Shown here: in pieces, positions 24,941 through 36,370 of the stretch
Position numbering within the stretch: the stretch's first letter is position 1
Layout: each line of letters opens with the position of its first letter
The notes under the pieces: model-generated
Told to the model about the DNA's origin: nothing
Database searches by the model: none
What the model saw: the letters and a program-made list of their open reading frames with translations, nothing else
From: Aspidiotus rigidus
Lineage: Eukaryota; Arthropoda; Insecta; Hemiptera; Diaspididae
Assembly: GCA_035079385.1 (NCBI GenBank)
Contig: JAVHKY010000038.1
Coordinates: 2,356,001-2,420,000, forward strand
Reading direction: 5' to 3'
Length of the DNA: 64,000 nt
Translations under genes and position numbers: made by a program

Positions 24941-24954
24941 TGTAAGCTAATCGA

Positions 24955-25396
24955 TCAAGAAGAATCGTCATCAGTTATGACCAAAAACCACTCATAGTCT
25001 TCAGATTCAATGTTATCACCTTCCTCATTTTCTTCTTCTGTTTCTGGCATCAACGTCATCATCTGGATATTTTCTTCAACTCGCTGTTGAAGAAGTTCTT
25101 GAAACTCTAGGGGTAAGCTTAGAGGTTTTTCTGTGATCGACAGACGGCAAAGACTGGAGAGATACGGATCGGAGTAGGCTAACATGTGCTGCAGAACATC
25201 TCTAATCGTATGTTCTCGACAATCTCTTTGGGTGCGCATTTCTCTTACCCTCCGATAAATTTTGTTCGATGCCTCTAGCGCTTCTTCAGAAAAAAACCCA
25301 ATTGTTAGGGGTAGTTTTCTGATTACTGCAGTTGAGTGTACTAATAATTTGTGCACACTTACCGCTATATAATACCATGTGTTTTGAACTCGAAGA
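24955..25396 (-). pseudogene. Transposon-type protein, C-terminal part
   Basis: The minus-strand frame enters at about 25396 with WYYIAVSVHKLLVHS and runs to a stop at 24955. It contains FFSEEALEASNKIYRRVREM, then a stretch ending LAYSDPYLSSL, and an acidic tail. From memory, this order (VHK.L.HG, then SEEA.EARNK, then SDP.I.S) is the end of a large, transposon-associated protein family seen repeatedly in insect and cnidarian genomes; I cannot name it. The preceding part of the same protein lies at 28885-29300. The two are separated by the 550-bp array, so the gene is split and non-functional here. Confidence 0.5.
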
Positions 25397-25532
25397 ACGA
25401 AAGATCAAGAAAGGTCAAAATCAGTACTTTTAATTACAAATACGACAAATACAACCGAATAACAGAGCGACGGCGGAAGCCTCCGAAGAAAGGAAACCTG
25501 TCTTACACGGAGGGAAAAGCGATTTTCACAAT
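25397..25532. other. Junction between transposon gene and 550-bp array
   Basis: Short unclassified stretch between the end of the coding similarity and the first tandem unit. Confidence 0.4.
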
Positions 25533-28252
25533 TTAATCTAATTAAGCCAGTACGTTATGCAATTCCATTAAGCTGATGACAGTTCCGTCAATTTTATGTT
25601 CAACTCTCAATCGCTACATAGGTACTTCTGCCGACGATATCAGATTCAACCAATTACCTATTTCAGAATCTTACTTACTAGACGACTTGAAAGCATCCTT
25701 GATGTTCCTCTTCTTTGCAATGACGCGTTTCATTGGCTTCTGCTAAGCATTTGCAGAAGCCTTCAATACAAGTGCGTTTCCATTCTATTCGTAAATTATT
25801 CTGACAATTTTGACACTTCTATAGATGAAAAAGAGGAGCGCTCTGTTACCGTGAATGTGCTACAAATATCGGGTATCTACCTCTTATAAGTTTGTACCTT
25901 CAGAGAAAGAAAATGAATCCAGATCAACGTTGAAAACAGTTTGGAAAAGAAATAAAATCGAAATGATTGACCCTTGTTTCTCCCCATTCCCACGGTGACT
26001 CAAACTCACCTGGTCCACTCGCCTCCCGATCTCTAAGATGTCACACTTTTGGAAAATTCGATCCTTACCAAGTAATATTCAATTTAATCTAATTAAGCCA
26101 GTACGTTATGCAATTCCATTAAGCCGATGACAGTCCCGTCAATTTTATGTTTAACTCTCAATCGCTACCTAGGTACTTCTGCCGACGATATCAGATTCAA
26201 CAAATTACCTATTTCAGAATCTTACTTACTAGACGACTTGAAAGCATCCTTGATGTTCCTCTTCTTTGCTATGACGCGTTTCATTGGCTTCTGCTAAGCA
26301 TTTGGAGAAGCCTTCAATACAAGTCCGTTTCCATTCTATTCGTAAATTATTCTGACAATTTTGACACTTCTATAGATGGAAAAGAGGAGCGCTCTGTTAC
26401 CGTGAATGTGCGAAAAGTATCGGGTATCTACCTCTTATAAGTTTGTACCTTCAGAGAAAGAAAATGAATCCAGATCAACGTTGAAAACAGTTTGGAAAAG
26501 AAATAAAATCGAAATGATTGACCCTTGTTTCTCCCCATTCCCACGGTGACTCAAACTCACCTGGTCCACTCGCCTCCCGATCTCTAAGATGTCACACTTT
26601 AGAAAATTCGATCCTTACCAAGTAATATTCAATTTAATCTAATTAAGCCAGTACGTTATGCAATTCCATTAAGCCGATGACAGTCCCGTCAATTTTATGT
26701 TTAACTCTCAATCGCTACCTAGGTACTTCTGCCGACGATATCAGATTCAACAAATTACCTATTTCAGAATCTTACTTACTAGACGACTTGAAAGCATCCT
26801 TGATGTTCCTCTTCTTTGCTATGACGCGTTTCATTGGCTTCTGCTAAGCATTTGGAGAAGCCTTCAATACAAGTGCGTTTCCATTCTATTCGTAAATTAT
26901 TCTGACAATTTTGACACTTCTATAGATGGAAAAGAGGAGCGCTCTGTTACCGTGAATGTGCGAAAAGTATCGGGTATCTACCTCTTATAAGTTTGTACCT
27001 TCAGAGAAAGAAAATGAATCCAGATCAACGTTGAAAACAGTTTGGAAAAGAAATAAAATCGAAATGATTGACCCTTGTTTCTCCCCATTCCCACGGTGAC
27101 TCAAACTCACCTGGTCCACTCGCCTCCCGATCTCTAAGATGTCACACTTTAGAAAATTCGATCCTTACCAAGTAATATTCAATTTAATCTAATTAAGCCA
27201 GTACGTTATGCAATTCCATTAAGCCGATGACAGTCCCGTCAATTTTATGTTTAACTCTCAATCGCTACCTAGGTACTTCTGCCGACGATATCAGATTCAA
27301 CAAATTACCTATTTCAGAATCTTACTTACTAGACGACTTGAAAGCATCCTTGATGTTCCTCTTCTTTGCTATGACGCGTTTCATTGGCTTCTGCTAAGCA
27401 TTTGGAGAAGCCTTCAATACAAGTGCGTTTCCATTCTATTCGTAAATTATTCTGACAATTTTGACACTTCTATAGATGGAAAAGAGGAGCGCTCTGTTAC
27501 CGTGAATGTGCGAAAAGTATCGGGTATCTACCTCTTATAAGTTTGTACCTTCAGAGAAAGAAAATGAATCCAGATCAACGTTGAAAACAGTTTGGAAAAG
27601 AAATAAAATCGAAATGATTGACCCTTGTTTCTCCCCATTCCCACGGTGACTCAAACTCACCTGGTCCACTCGCCTCCCGATCTCTAAGATGTCACACTTT
27701 TGGAAAATTCGATCCTTACCAAGTAATATTCAATTTAATCTAATTAAGCCAGTACGTTATGCAATTCCATTAAGCCGATGACAGTCCCGTCAATTTTATG
27801 TTTAACTCTCAATCGCTACCTAGGTACTTCTGCCGACGATATCAGATTCAACAAATTACCTATTTCAGAATCTTACTTACTAGACGACTTGAAAGCATCC
27901 TTGATGTTCCTCTTCTTTGCTATGACGCGTTTCATTGGCTTCTGCTAAGCATTTGGAGAAGCCTTCAATACAAGTCCGTTTCCATTCTATTCGTAAATTA
28001 TTCTGACAATTTTGACACTTCTATAGATGGAAAAGAGGAGCGCTCTGTTACCGTGAATGTGCGAAAAGTATCGGGTATCTACCTCTTATAAGTTTGTACC
28101 TTCAGAGAAAGAAAATGAATCCAGATCAACGTTGAAAACAGTTTGGAAAAGAAATAAAATCGAAATGATTGACCCTTGTTTCTCCCCATTCCCACGGTGA
28201 CTCAAACTCACCTGGTCCACCCGCCTCCCGATCTCTAAGATGTCACACTTTC
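25533..28252. repeat. Five 550-bp tandem repeats, near-identical
   Basis: Units begin with 'caatttaatctaattaagcc' near 25533, 26081, 26631, 27181 and 27731. Equivalent positions are 550 or 551 bp apart. Units 2-5 differ at only a few positions; unit 1 differs more. Each unit has a 97-codon plus-strand frame and a minus-strand exon-like block. I treat neither as a proven gene. The very low divergence points to recent amplification or ongoing homogenisation, or to an assembly-sensitive locus. Confidence 0.95.
26780..26919 (-). other. Exon-like block inside each 550-bp unit (third unit shown)
   Basis: Reading the minus strand, a pyrimidine-rich acceptor (ctcttttccatctatag) precedes 140 bases with an open frame containing CQNCQNNLRIEWKR and SKCLAEANETRHSK, then a donor-like GTAAGTAAG. 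Without splicing, a stop follows at the donor. The diverged partial copy at about 28436-28530 keeps a similar peptide on the same strand (NLRMEWK, EEANETRYSK), which hints that this strand was once coding. The family is unknown. Confidence 0.35.
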
Positions 28253-28790
28253 CAATTCATATCCAATCGCAACCGCTATCCTATATAACAATTTATTAAC
28301 CCCTTCCCTCGCTGGCTCAGCAACAAAGCCAACTGGAATTTCTTTCAAGACAGCTCACATCAAATACCTTCTGACTGAGAGCGCAAATTCATGAGTGTGG
28401 ATTTTAGGCGCGCAATCATTAAATCCGCCGCCGTTTTCTTTGGAATAACGCGTTTCATTGGCTTCTTCTGAGAATTTGGAGAAGACTTCAGTACCAGTGA
28501 ATTTCCATTCCATTCGTAAATTAGGCCTAATGATGATGTAAATAATCGAGGATTTCGACACTCCCTCCGTGAGCGATTTTCGCAGAGGGAGAGAGAGTGA
28601 TTTTCGCAGAGAGGCAACTTCAACCGTAAACGATTTTCGTATAAAGAGAGAAGTGACTTGCAGTGTGCCGTGCACCTGCTCTTATAGGCTAAACTTTACA
28701 GTTTTGATTTGGTGGCCAGTAAAGTCTTACATCTTAGGTATTTGATGGCCAGTGATATATAACCAATATTCATAATCATCTTAAGCTACT
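28253..28790. repeat. Degenerate partial unit and flank
   Basis: Positions 28436-28530 resemble the central part of the 550-bp unit ('acgcgtttcattggcttct', 'tttggagaag', 'ttccattc') with many differences. Next to it, 28570-28640 contains three imperfect copies of a short motif around 'gattttcgcagag'. A 106-codon minus-strand frame crosses the region without a recognised domain. Confidence 0.55.
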
Positions 28791-28793
28791 TGA

Positions 28794-28889
28794 TATAGTA
28801 CGTTCCAAATAAGAGTGCCTGCTTTTGACAACAGCGCATATGGGCGATTGCTTATCAAAAGCGGGCACTCTTATTTGGAACGTACTATA
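28794..28889. mobile_element. 96-bp palindromic MITE
   Basis: Terminal inverted repeats of about 37 bp start TATAGTACGTTCCAAATAAG at 28794 and mirror at 28889, with a short unpaired centre. TA-rich ends suggest a TA target duplication. A related right terminus ('cttatttggaacgcacta') occurs at about 30132-30149 without a nearby partner. Confidence 0.8.
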
Positions 28890-29300
28890 GCCGTAACATC
28901 TGGTATTTTTCTATCAATGTGACTGCCGTTTCTTGTACGTATTTCTCAAAGGCTGTAACATCTAATGGTTTACAATAAGTCAATGCAACCATTTGGATGT
29001 ACAGCCTTTTGATACATACCTCATCTATTTCGGTAATGTTCGAAACTTCTGCATAATTTCTAAGGAATTGTCGCGTCCGATTCCCTGTGTTGGACGTTCC
29101 TTTTCCAAGGACAATCCAATCGATCAGCAGACCCAGCTTCATCAGTCTCTAATTCTTTTCTTTAGGAGTCTTTTCTAGCTTGTAAATTTGCCTTTTCTTC
29201 ATTTGTCAGACCTTTCACAGTTGACCACTCAAGATAAAGCTTGTCTGACAACCAATCAAACTTGACGCGTATCAACGGAATTTCACTGGATGTCACTCCA
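28885..29300 (-). pseudogene. Transposon-type protein, central part
   Basis: On the minus strand the frame at about 29300-29165 reads FDWLSDKLYLEW and LTNEEKANLQARK. After a frameshift, the frame at 29142-28885 reads KLGLLIDWIVLGKGTSNTGN, RTRQFL and ETAVTLIEKY. This is the segment I would expect just before the C-terminal part at 25396-24955 in the same unnamed transposon-associated family. It ends exactly where the 96-bp MITE begins. The frameshift and the split show that it is inactive. Confidence 0.45.
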
Positions 29301-30390
29301 GTTACATTTGAATCGACAATAAAGTAGATAAGTCTGTGAGGAGTTCAAAACTCACTTCTTTCAGAGATAGATACAAAAAGGTACAAAAAATTCTTCATTT
29401 TCATATTCGTCGTCTTCAGATGAATATGTAGCTGTATTGAGAGCATCATCTATTTTTTCCTGCTCGAGTTGCCGCTTGCTGAGGGCACGAAATTTCGGTA
29501 CCAACTTTTCGTTTTGATTCGGGCAAAAATGAGCAATTTTCACAAAATCTTCACTATAATCATCAACGGAAACGATGAACGAACTTTTCCACGAATAGAA
29601 ATTACTAAATTAAGTCCAAGTGAGTCTAATTACCAACGATTCAGTGAAGAGATAAGACGAATTTCGTGATCATTTAACCAAAAATTGATCAAAACCGAGG
29701 TTGAGGACTCTACTGAAATCAATGGTCGTGGAAAACGTGGTCTTTGGTTCAGCTCGTCCAATTTGTACAGGTGTCTTGATGATACCGGGGAAAAGAAGTA
29801 CCTAATGAATTCATGGACTGAGAAGCCCTCTTTTTATCACTCTTACAACAATAATTATTGGAAAATGGCTAAAAATGTGTTTACATGACATTTCCGAGCC
29901 TCGTTAGAGGCTGATAGATCATTACAAATTTCATGGATGAAGCATCAACCGCTGCGCTGATGATTTTGTCGCATTTAGTCTGTCTGGAGCTGAAAATCTG
30001 TTGCCGATTGGGAGAAGAAGATGTTGGTTGGCCAAAAAAGACTCCAGCACCCCGTCTACAATCTTATCACAAACATGGCAAGAAGACTAACTGTATCCTC
30101 GAATATTTTTTTTTGCGTAAAAACTGTGCTGTCTTATTTGGAACGCACTAAACAGCTGTCGCTTGCACCTGTAAGACTATTGACTTGGTAAATCGATTTA
30201 ATGTTCTCACTACAATGGAAATGATTTGTTGAGATGCTAATTAACTACGAACCTTATTCATTCACTCAAATTGTGATGAACTCATCCTGGGAGTGTGGGG
30301 TACACCATCTTCAATTTTGAACCACAGGGCGGGAGGAGGACGAGAAAATACTTTAAAATACGTTACCCAATTGAATTATCAACTAAGAGA
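29301..30390. other. Unclassified, possible further transposon remains
   Basis: Several short frames on both strands (for example minus 29361-29543 with an acidic stretch, plus 29685-29888) but no recognised domain. A MITE-like terminus lies at 30132-30149. Confidence 0.3.
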
Positions 30391-30396
30391 TATATG

Positions 30397-30600
30397 TGTA
30401 AGAATGCACGCATTCTTCTTGTCTTCCACTACTCGCAGGTTTCTTCTGCATGTAGACTTTATTAGGTATTTCGATAGTTATCTGGTTATCTTCCGAGAGC
30501 AGTCAGCTGACTTGCATTTCCTACGGGACTCTCGACTTTTTGTTTCGATTCAGTGTTTACACTGCATCGACATGATTTGTCAAGATTTCACGACCTTACA
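30397..30600 (+). mobile_element. Solo LTR, 204 bp
   Basis: Begins TGTAAGAATGCACGC and ends CCTTACA, with TATG directly before (30393-30396) and after (30601-30604) as a 4-bp target duplication. It is closely similar to the copies at 36101-36305 and 51628-51833. TG...CA ends and short inverted termini (TGTAAG/CTTACA) are typical of LTRs. It is called a solo LTR because the related family at 36371-37013 has the two-LTR form. Confidence 0.65.
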
Positions 30601-30696
30601 TATGTACCTGATGTTCCGATTCTTCGGTTGGGGCACGATCGGTTTAACATTTTCGGATTCAGAAATTGTTTACCCAGCACATTTTCATGTAGGAAA

Positions 30697-30825
30697 GTTG
30701 AAATACGGATCTATTCTTTTGCCCTACCAGTGACGAGGTTTGAATCACGCACCTCTGAATCAGAAGTCCGCGACTCAACCGCTCGGCCACCGGCGCTGCA
30801 AAAAAAATGTCGCCCTATTTCAACT
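30697..30825 (-). repeat. tRNA-derived SINE head, inverted copy
   Basis: The minus strand contains TGGCCGAGCGGTTGAG, a good RNA polymerase III A box, and about 40 bases later GATTCAAACC, a B-box-like sequence, in a tRNA-like order. The region is followed on both sides by non-tRNA sequence shared with the copy at 30919-31045, so it is a SINE-like retroposon and not a tRNA gene. Confidence 0.6.
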
Positions 30826-30918
30826 TTGAAAGGAAAGTTCCTACTTGTGATGAGGCACAAAGGCCATAAAGGGCAGGCACAAACGCGCACTAATGCCGGG
30901 AGGAGTGTCCAGAAAAGA

Positions 30919-31045
30919 AGTTGAAATAGGGCGATATTTTTTTGCAGCGCCGGCGCGGACTTCTGATTCAGAGGTGCGTGGTTCAAACCTCGTCCCTGGC
31001 AGGACAAAAGAATATCCGTTTTTCAACGTTCCTATTTCTAATAAT
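30919..31045 (+). repeat. tRNA-derived SINE head, direct copy with A-box deletion
   Basis: Mirror-image partner of 30697-30825. It keeps GGTTCAAACC and the flanks but lacks the roughly 17 bases that hold the A box. Together the two form an inverted repeat with arms of about 125 bp around a 93-bp spacer. Confidence 0.6.
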
Positions 31046-31049
31046 CCTA

Positions 31050-34000
31050 GTGAACATGTCCACTTTGAAATTTCATTTTCATGTGTTGGACAAAATCAAT
31101 AATTGATTATGCAATCACAAAGAAGTCGACATGAAACAGTTTCAAACACTTTTTGTTGTGAATTCTGGTGCGTGGTTCTAAACTCGTGTGCTATTGTACT
31201 ACTCATGATTTGACCTTCAAATGATGCTCGAGAGTTTAGAATGTTGCACGTGTGCTGGAGTGAAAATCTATCCAAACCTCGAAGCAGATTCGTTTCATTT
31301 CTCAACCATCCTAATAATTTATTTATTCGTTTCTTCAAACTTATGATATGTTACCCCTCTTTCCGTTCCTTTCCACCATTTCGCTACAATCAGATCGATT
31401 CGAACGTTACCTATTCGTGAAAGAATGTGATATAATGTTATCCAAATGACACACTTAAAAGTTTTCTCATAAAATTGATAGGCACGTATAACAGTTTCCA
31501 CACTGTACAACGGGATTCGCGCTAGTGCCGAATAACTCGAAGCCAAAAGTTTAGGGGGCCCCCTCGCAGCTGCTTGCAAACATCCATAAGAAGTTGGGTT
31601 TCGTCATTTCGACAGTAAAGGTTTATAGTCATCGAGTGTACACGATTTTAAAGCTTTTTAGAAATGTTAGATCAGTTTTCAGACCCATTCCCAAGAAATT
31701 AGATTGTTGTACGTATGGATTTTACAACTTTTTGATTCGCGTGATTATACGAGCGTATCGAAATATGCAATAAAACCTTCTTCCGCCGAATACCGTCGAG
31801 CATTCACAAGGGTATCCTGTGTCCAACCAGAATCGGATTCGTATCTCTTTTCTCCCAAAAATTCTCACCGTAATCGAGCTTTATTGTTTCTTCCCCGTTC
31901 TCCGCGTCCTCCATTCATGTGTACAATTAAAGGTGTAAATTTTTCTCCTTCCACACTTCGTAAAATCGTAATGTAGTACAATTGGGAGGAAAATTGATCG
32001 ATTTTTTTTCTTTCTCCTTCATTATGGCTGCCAATTACAGAACCGAGTAGGGCATAAAGCGTAAAATTTATCAATAGAAGTTCGTAGCGAACTCGAATGT
32101 AGGCAGGTGTAATAAATTAGGTGGAATATACCGCGAAAGAATGAGGAGATTGATCTTCGCCCTTGTTTGTCCTTGCTACGTAATATCGCATTGTCGACGG
32201 CCTAAACCGTGAGCATCATCGGAAATAAATTCATCATTACGAAATATTTATCCTCGGCTACCTGCGTTATGATTAGTTACGAGAGAGAGTACCTAGACAA
32301 CCACGTTAACCGGATTCACGGCCTGAGAACGAAGACGAAGACTCGTTAACTAGCGAGACGAATAAATCTGTAGCTCTCTGCAGCTATACGCAGTTTCACG
32401 CGGATGATTTCTATCTTCTCGAAATGGCCATCACCGAGAAGAGTACCTAACAAAAAAGTGAGAGAAAAAAAATCAAAGCTCGATTTTCGATGATTTTCGT
32501 GATAAATCCAACTTCCAATATTAGTACGCGATGATCATAAAACGTTGTTGGTCTCTTCGATATTCGAGCTTTACGAGCTCTGGCGGAGGAGGGTAACAGA
32601 ATAACGAACTTCTTATTCCGGTGGATGCTTTAGAAGTTCGGAGATGCGGGTCCATTAATTCGACGATAACGGCTGTAAACTTGCATCGGCCAGTCACCGG
32701 TCGTGGGTACAACTAGGAAAAAAAAGAGAACAACGAATCTTCTTCATAAGATTGTGAATTATTTTCCGGATCATTATTTCGTCTCGGAATGATAAAATAC
32801 GAGTAGTACCGTATTTAACGAGGTCATTTTGATACCTTGAAAATCTCGCAGTGACGAGTGAAATTACGTATTTAACGATGTTGAAATAAAACGCAAGAAC
32901 GGAGCGGCGCGCCGGCCGGAGACCGAGAAGTAAGTGCACTCCAACTTAACCGAAGCAGGTTATTACCATCAGAAGCTTCGCCCTGGCGGGCATATAGTAA
33001 GAGTATACTGTGTACTCATCTCTTCTCGCTATACGACCGCGATAAGAGAGCTACAACAGTAGGTAGGCAAATCTGGGTCTTTTATTGTCGTCTCGTCCTA
33101 TACAAAGTATTCCGGTGTATAATAGGCACGATATATACGCGGCCGCAGTTTAAATACAGTAGACGTCTTCCAATTTAAGGAGCTTTTTCTCGCCCCAACC
33201 GTACTGTAGAAGGTCAGCGTTTAGGCATTTAAGAGTTTCTTATCTGTTTTCGAGTTTCTAATAATGGGCAGTAAAATTACAACGGGTCGAAAAGCTGCTC
33301 ACTGATGGTTTTACGATAGCGAGACTAAATAGAAAATGGTCGCTGGCGCGGACAATTTTGACATTCGACGTCCTTTCTCTCATTCTGCTGGGACGACTAA
33401 TTGTCGGCGAGCTTCGGATTTTAAACACGTGTTTTCTCAAAGCGCTTTTATGAAATGGAAGTGATTTAGCGGGAGTATATTAATCGATTCTCTCTCTGAT
33501 AGACCGGTTTAGTATTAATATAATGGTTGCTAAACAAGAGACGGCTTGGTCAGAATCTTCGTCTCTTTACGTCCGCAACAAAAGATTACAGAAGAAATAT
33601 TACGGCGTACGTAATTTCCACGATAATAATTATTTGGTAGAAGATGATGGGAAAGAAGGTTGTTGCGGGCCGCGCGCAAAGAGTCTGAGAATTCAAAGGT
33701 AATGAGCGGTTCGGGTCGTGAGTGGATGCTTTTACAGCGCGAAAGAAAAGGCGAAATTTCCAGCTTCGAGACCGCGCCATCATTCAGAAAATGTACTCTT
33801 AATAACCGCTCGAACGAGGTGCTCGTATAAACGTTTCATTATTAACTTCTTTAAAAGATGCTCTCGGGCCGAGACAAAAATCTCACATTTTAATAACTCA
33901 ATATTATAAGACGTGGATATTATTCTGAAATGAAATATTTCAAAACTCGCGTTGCTTCGAAGGAATGAATGTAACTTTTATACTTGCGATATAGTCTGTA

Positions 34001-34520
34001 GAGAAAACGTTTTAATCTGCCATTCGGTGATGATGATGATGGGGCCATGTGATAAAATTGAGCTTCGAACAAAGCTTGCTGCGCAGTATATAAAGACATT
34101 GGAAGCTTTTTATGGTGATAACAATGAAGTGAAATTATGTACGTAGCATTAAAGGGGTTGTAAGAAACTGAGACAAATTACTTGGTAAGATGAGCGAAAA
34201 AGGTGGACAAATGGTGTAAGTGGGAGCGAGACAGAGAAGAGTAATGAATTCTATTTTAACTTTACAAAGGAATTGAACGTGTGAAACTATTTAGAATATG
34301 GAGATAATTAATTTACGATTTAGGGACTTACCTAGTAGGTGTGAATTGAAACACGTAGTATTTCAATAATAATGTTTCAATTCTTTCGATATGTTCGTAG
34401 TAAAATTTTTGTGAACAAGACATCACGAGCCAATTTCAAAATTCTCGTCTCACGAATGTGTGATTCGATTTGTTGGTATTTTTAAAAGGGGGGAAGGGGG
34501 TGAACAAACTTAGCCCATGT
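31050..34520. other. Non-coding, no gene recognised
   Basis: About 3.5 kb without long frames or repeats shared with the rest of the window. GC content varies, with a somewhat more GC-rich patch around 32880-33700. Confidence 0.45.
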
Positions 34521-34524
34521 TGTG

Positions 34525-34656
34525 CAGTGGCGTAGCCAGAAATTTCTGGAACCGACGAACGACGATCCTGAGACAGGGGGGAGAAATGTTCTTCGTCAGC
34601 ACCAGCAGTGAATCCTGATCCTCGATGGGGATTTGTCCCCTACCCTGGCTACACCA
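34525..34656. mobile_element. Short MITE with TGGCGTAGCCAG-type ends
   Basis: The left end reads CAGTGGCGTAGCCAG; the reverse complement of the right end reads TTGGTGTAGCCAGGG. The 132-bp interior is non-coding. No clean target duplication was found. Confidence 0.45.
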
Positions 34657-34844
34657 ACGATCTTGTGAACGAAGGAATGTTACGGTCATCCAATCCAAGG
34701 GTAATCCTCGTTTTTATAGTATAGTAATCCTTCCCGGTGCTGCCTGTGTACAACAAACCGTTTCTCGATAGTGTGAAGTATCAAGTGATTTGAATAATCG
34801 TTATGAACTAACCAATATCATCATCAGTTTTCAAGTAATACATG

Positions 34845-36075
34845 GAATGGCCAAGGGATGCTTGAAAGGATTTTGGATTGGCCTCAAAAATCGGAATGAT
34901 GGCAGAACCCTTCCTTCTCGAGCCACAAAATGGTTTCCGACGCGGAAGATCATGTACAGATGCAAATTACACAATAAAACTATTGATTGAGAAACGAATA
35001 GAGTATAACTTACAAACCCACCTCTGCTTCATAGACTTTGAAAAAGCCTATGACTGGTTATTAGAGAAAAACTGTTCGATATCCTCACGCAGAGAGAAAT
35101 CCCAGAGGATTTGGTACAGGCGACACGTCTAATGTACGATAAGACTGCAATCAAAGTACGCCTAGAGAGCCAAACTTCGCAGCAAATCTCGGTCAACAGT
35201 GGATTGCGCCAAGGATGCCCAGCCTCATGCACTCTGTTCAATGTATACATGGACGACATTCGTAGGAAATGGTATAAGTAAGGACCAAAAGGGATCAAGA
35301 TTGACAACAACCACGCCCTAGAAACAGTGCTATTTGCAGATGATCAGGTCATTCTCGCAGAGAATGAGGATGATCTGCAGAGAGCGGTCAGAAACCTAGA
35401 ACAAATCGCCAATGAATATGGGATGAAAATTTCAACAACAAAAACTAAAGTAATGGCATTCTGGGGAAAAGAACCAGTAAGGTCGAAGATTGTCGTCGAC
35501 AATAAGCGCATTGAACAGGTCAATACATTTAAGTACCTTGGTACAGAAATCTCGTACCTCGGAGAAGTGGATATCGAAAACAAAATCAACAAATTCCTCA
35601 GGATCTCCGGTCTGATAAACCGTATAATGCCGCCGAGCAACGTGCAAAGAGAAACTCGAATGCGCATCTACAACACATTCGCCATACCTACACTGACGTA
35701 CGGTTCCGAATCATGGGCACTTAAGAAAGCGGATAAACGAAGGATAACAACGGCGGAAATGCGCTTCCTCAGGAGGACGGCGGGATATACTCGACTGGAC
35801 AAAATAAGAAACGAGAATATCCAGAAGGAACTAAAAACCACCCCAATTGTGAAGAGAATAAAAAGCTACAGAAGGAGATGGCGAGACCATATTGAACGAA
35901 TGGACCCGGGACGATCGCCAAAAATCATAGGGAACTACACACCACTCGGAAGAAGAAATCGAGGAAGACCCCGAAGAAGAGTGGACGATACGACGTCGGG
36001 CTCGTCGAGTACATCGACACCGCAGACAGGCCAATAGGCCTAATCGCGTACTGGCAATGATGATGATGATGATGG
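34845..36075 (+). pseudogene. RTE-like non-LTR retrotransposon, 3' part of reverse transcriptase
   Basis: The frames follow the order of a reverse transcriptase. QNGFRRGRSCTDANYT and FIDFEKAYD are at about 34920-35050, GLRQGCPASCTLFNVYMD at about 35200-35260, and the catalytic FADDQVIL at 35330. KTKVMAFWG, the YLGTEIS motif, TYGSESWAL and RRRWRDHIERMDP follow, up to the stop at 36037. Only the last 236 codons are in one open frame; frameshifts and a stop break the upstream part, and the 5' end is missing. The tail ends in a short TGA/ATG microsatellite (36056-36075), which fits RTE-type elements. Protein motifs match the reverse transcriptase common in many insects; the exact clade is inferred. 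Confidence 0.8.
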
Positions 36076-36100
36076 TTTTGTTTTCCTTTTTGGCGATGTA

Positions 36101-36305
36101 TGTAAGAATGCACGCATTCTTTTTGTCTTCTACTACTCGCAGGTTTCTTTCTGCATGTAGACTTTATTAGGTGTTTCGATAGTTATCTGGTTATCTTCCG
36201 AGAGCAGTCAGCTGACCTGCATTTCCTACGGGACTCTCGACTTTTTGTTTCGATTCATTCTTTACACTGCACCGACTTGATTTTTTAGAATTTTACAATC
36301 TTATA
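36101..36305 (+). mobile_element. Solo LTR, 205 bp
   Basis: Begins TGTAAGAATGCACGC and ends CAATCTTATA. Flanked by TGTA at 36097-36100 and 36306-36309. Same family as 30397-30600 and 51628-51833. It lies only 25 bp after the LINE tail. Confidence 0.65.
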
Positions 36306-36370
36306 TGTATATGGCTGTCAAGCGCATGACGGTTTGTGGACATTGTGCGGCAGTGTGAACAGGTTATGTA

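Noticed and set aside
25596..28091. Five identical 97-codon plus-strand frames in the 550-bp units as a protein family
   Set aside because: They exist only because the units are near-identical. They show no domain, and the one diverged relative (28436-28530) does not keep this frame.
25533..28252. CRISPR-like array
   Set aside because: Repeat length (550 bp), absence of unique spacers and the eukaryotic context exclude it.
30721..30806. True tRNA gene on the minus strand
   Set aside because: A-box and B-box-like sequences are present, but flanks are shared with the inverted partner and a clean cloverleaf cannot be drawn, so a SINE head is more likely.
36056..36075. TGA microsatellite as an independent repeat
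   Set aside because: It sits exactly at the 3' end of the RTE-like LINE and is best explained as its tail.
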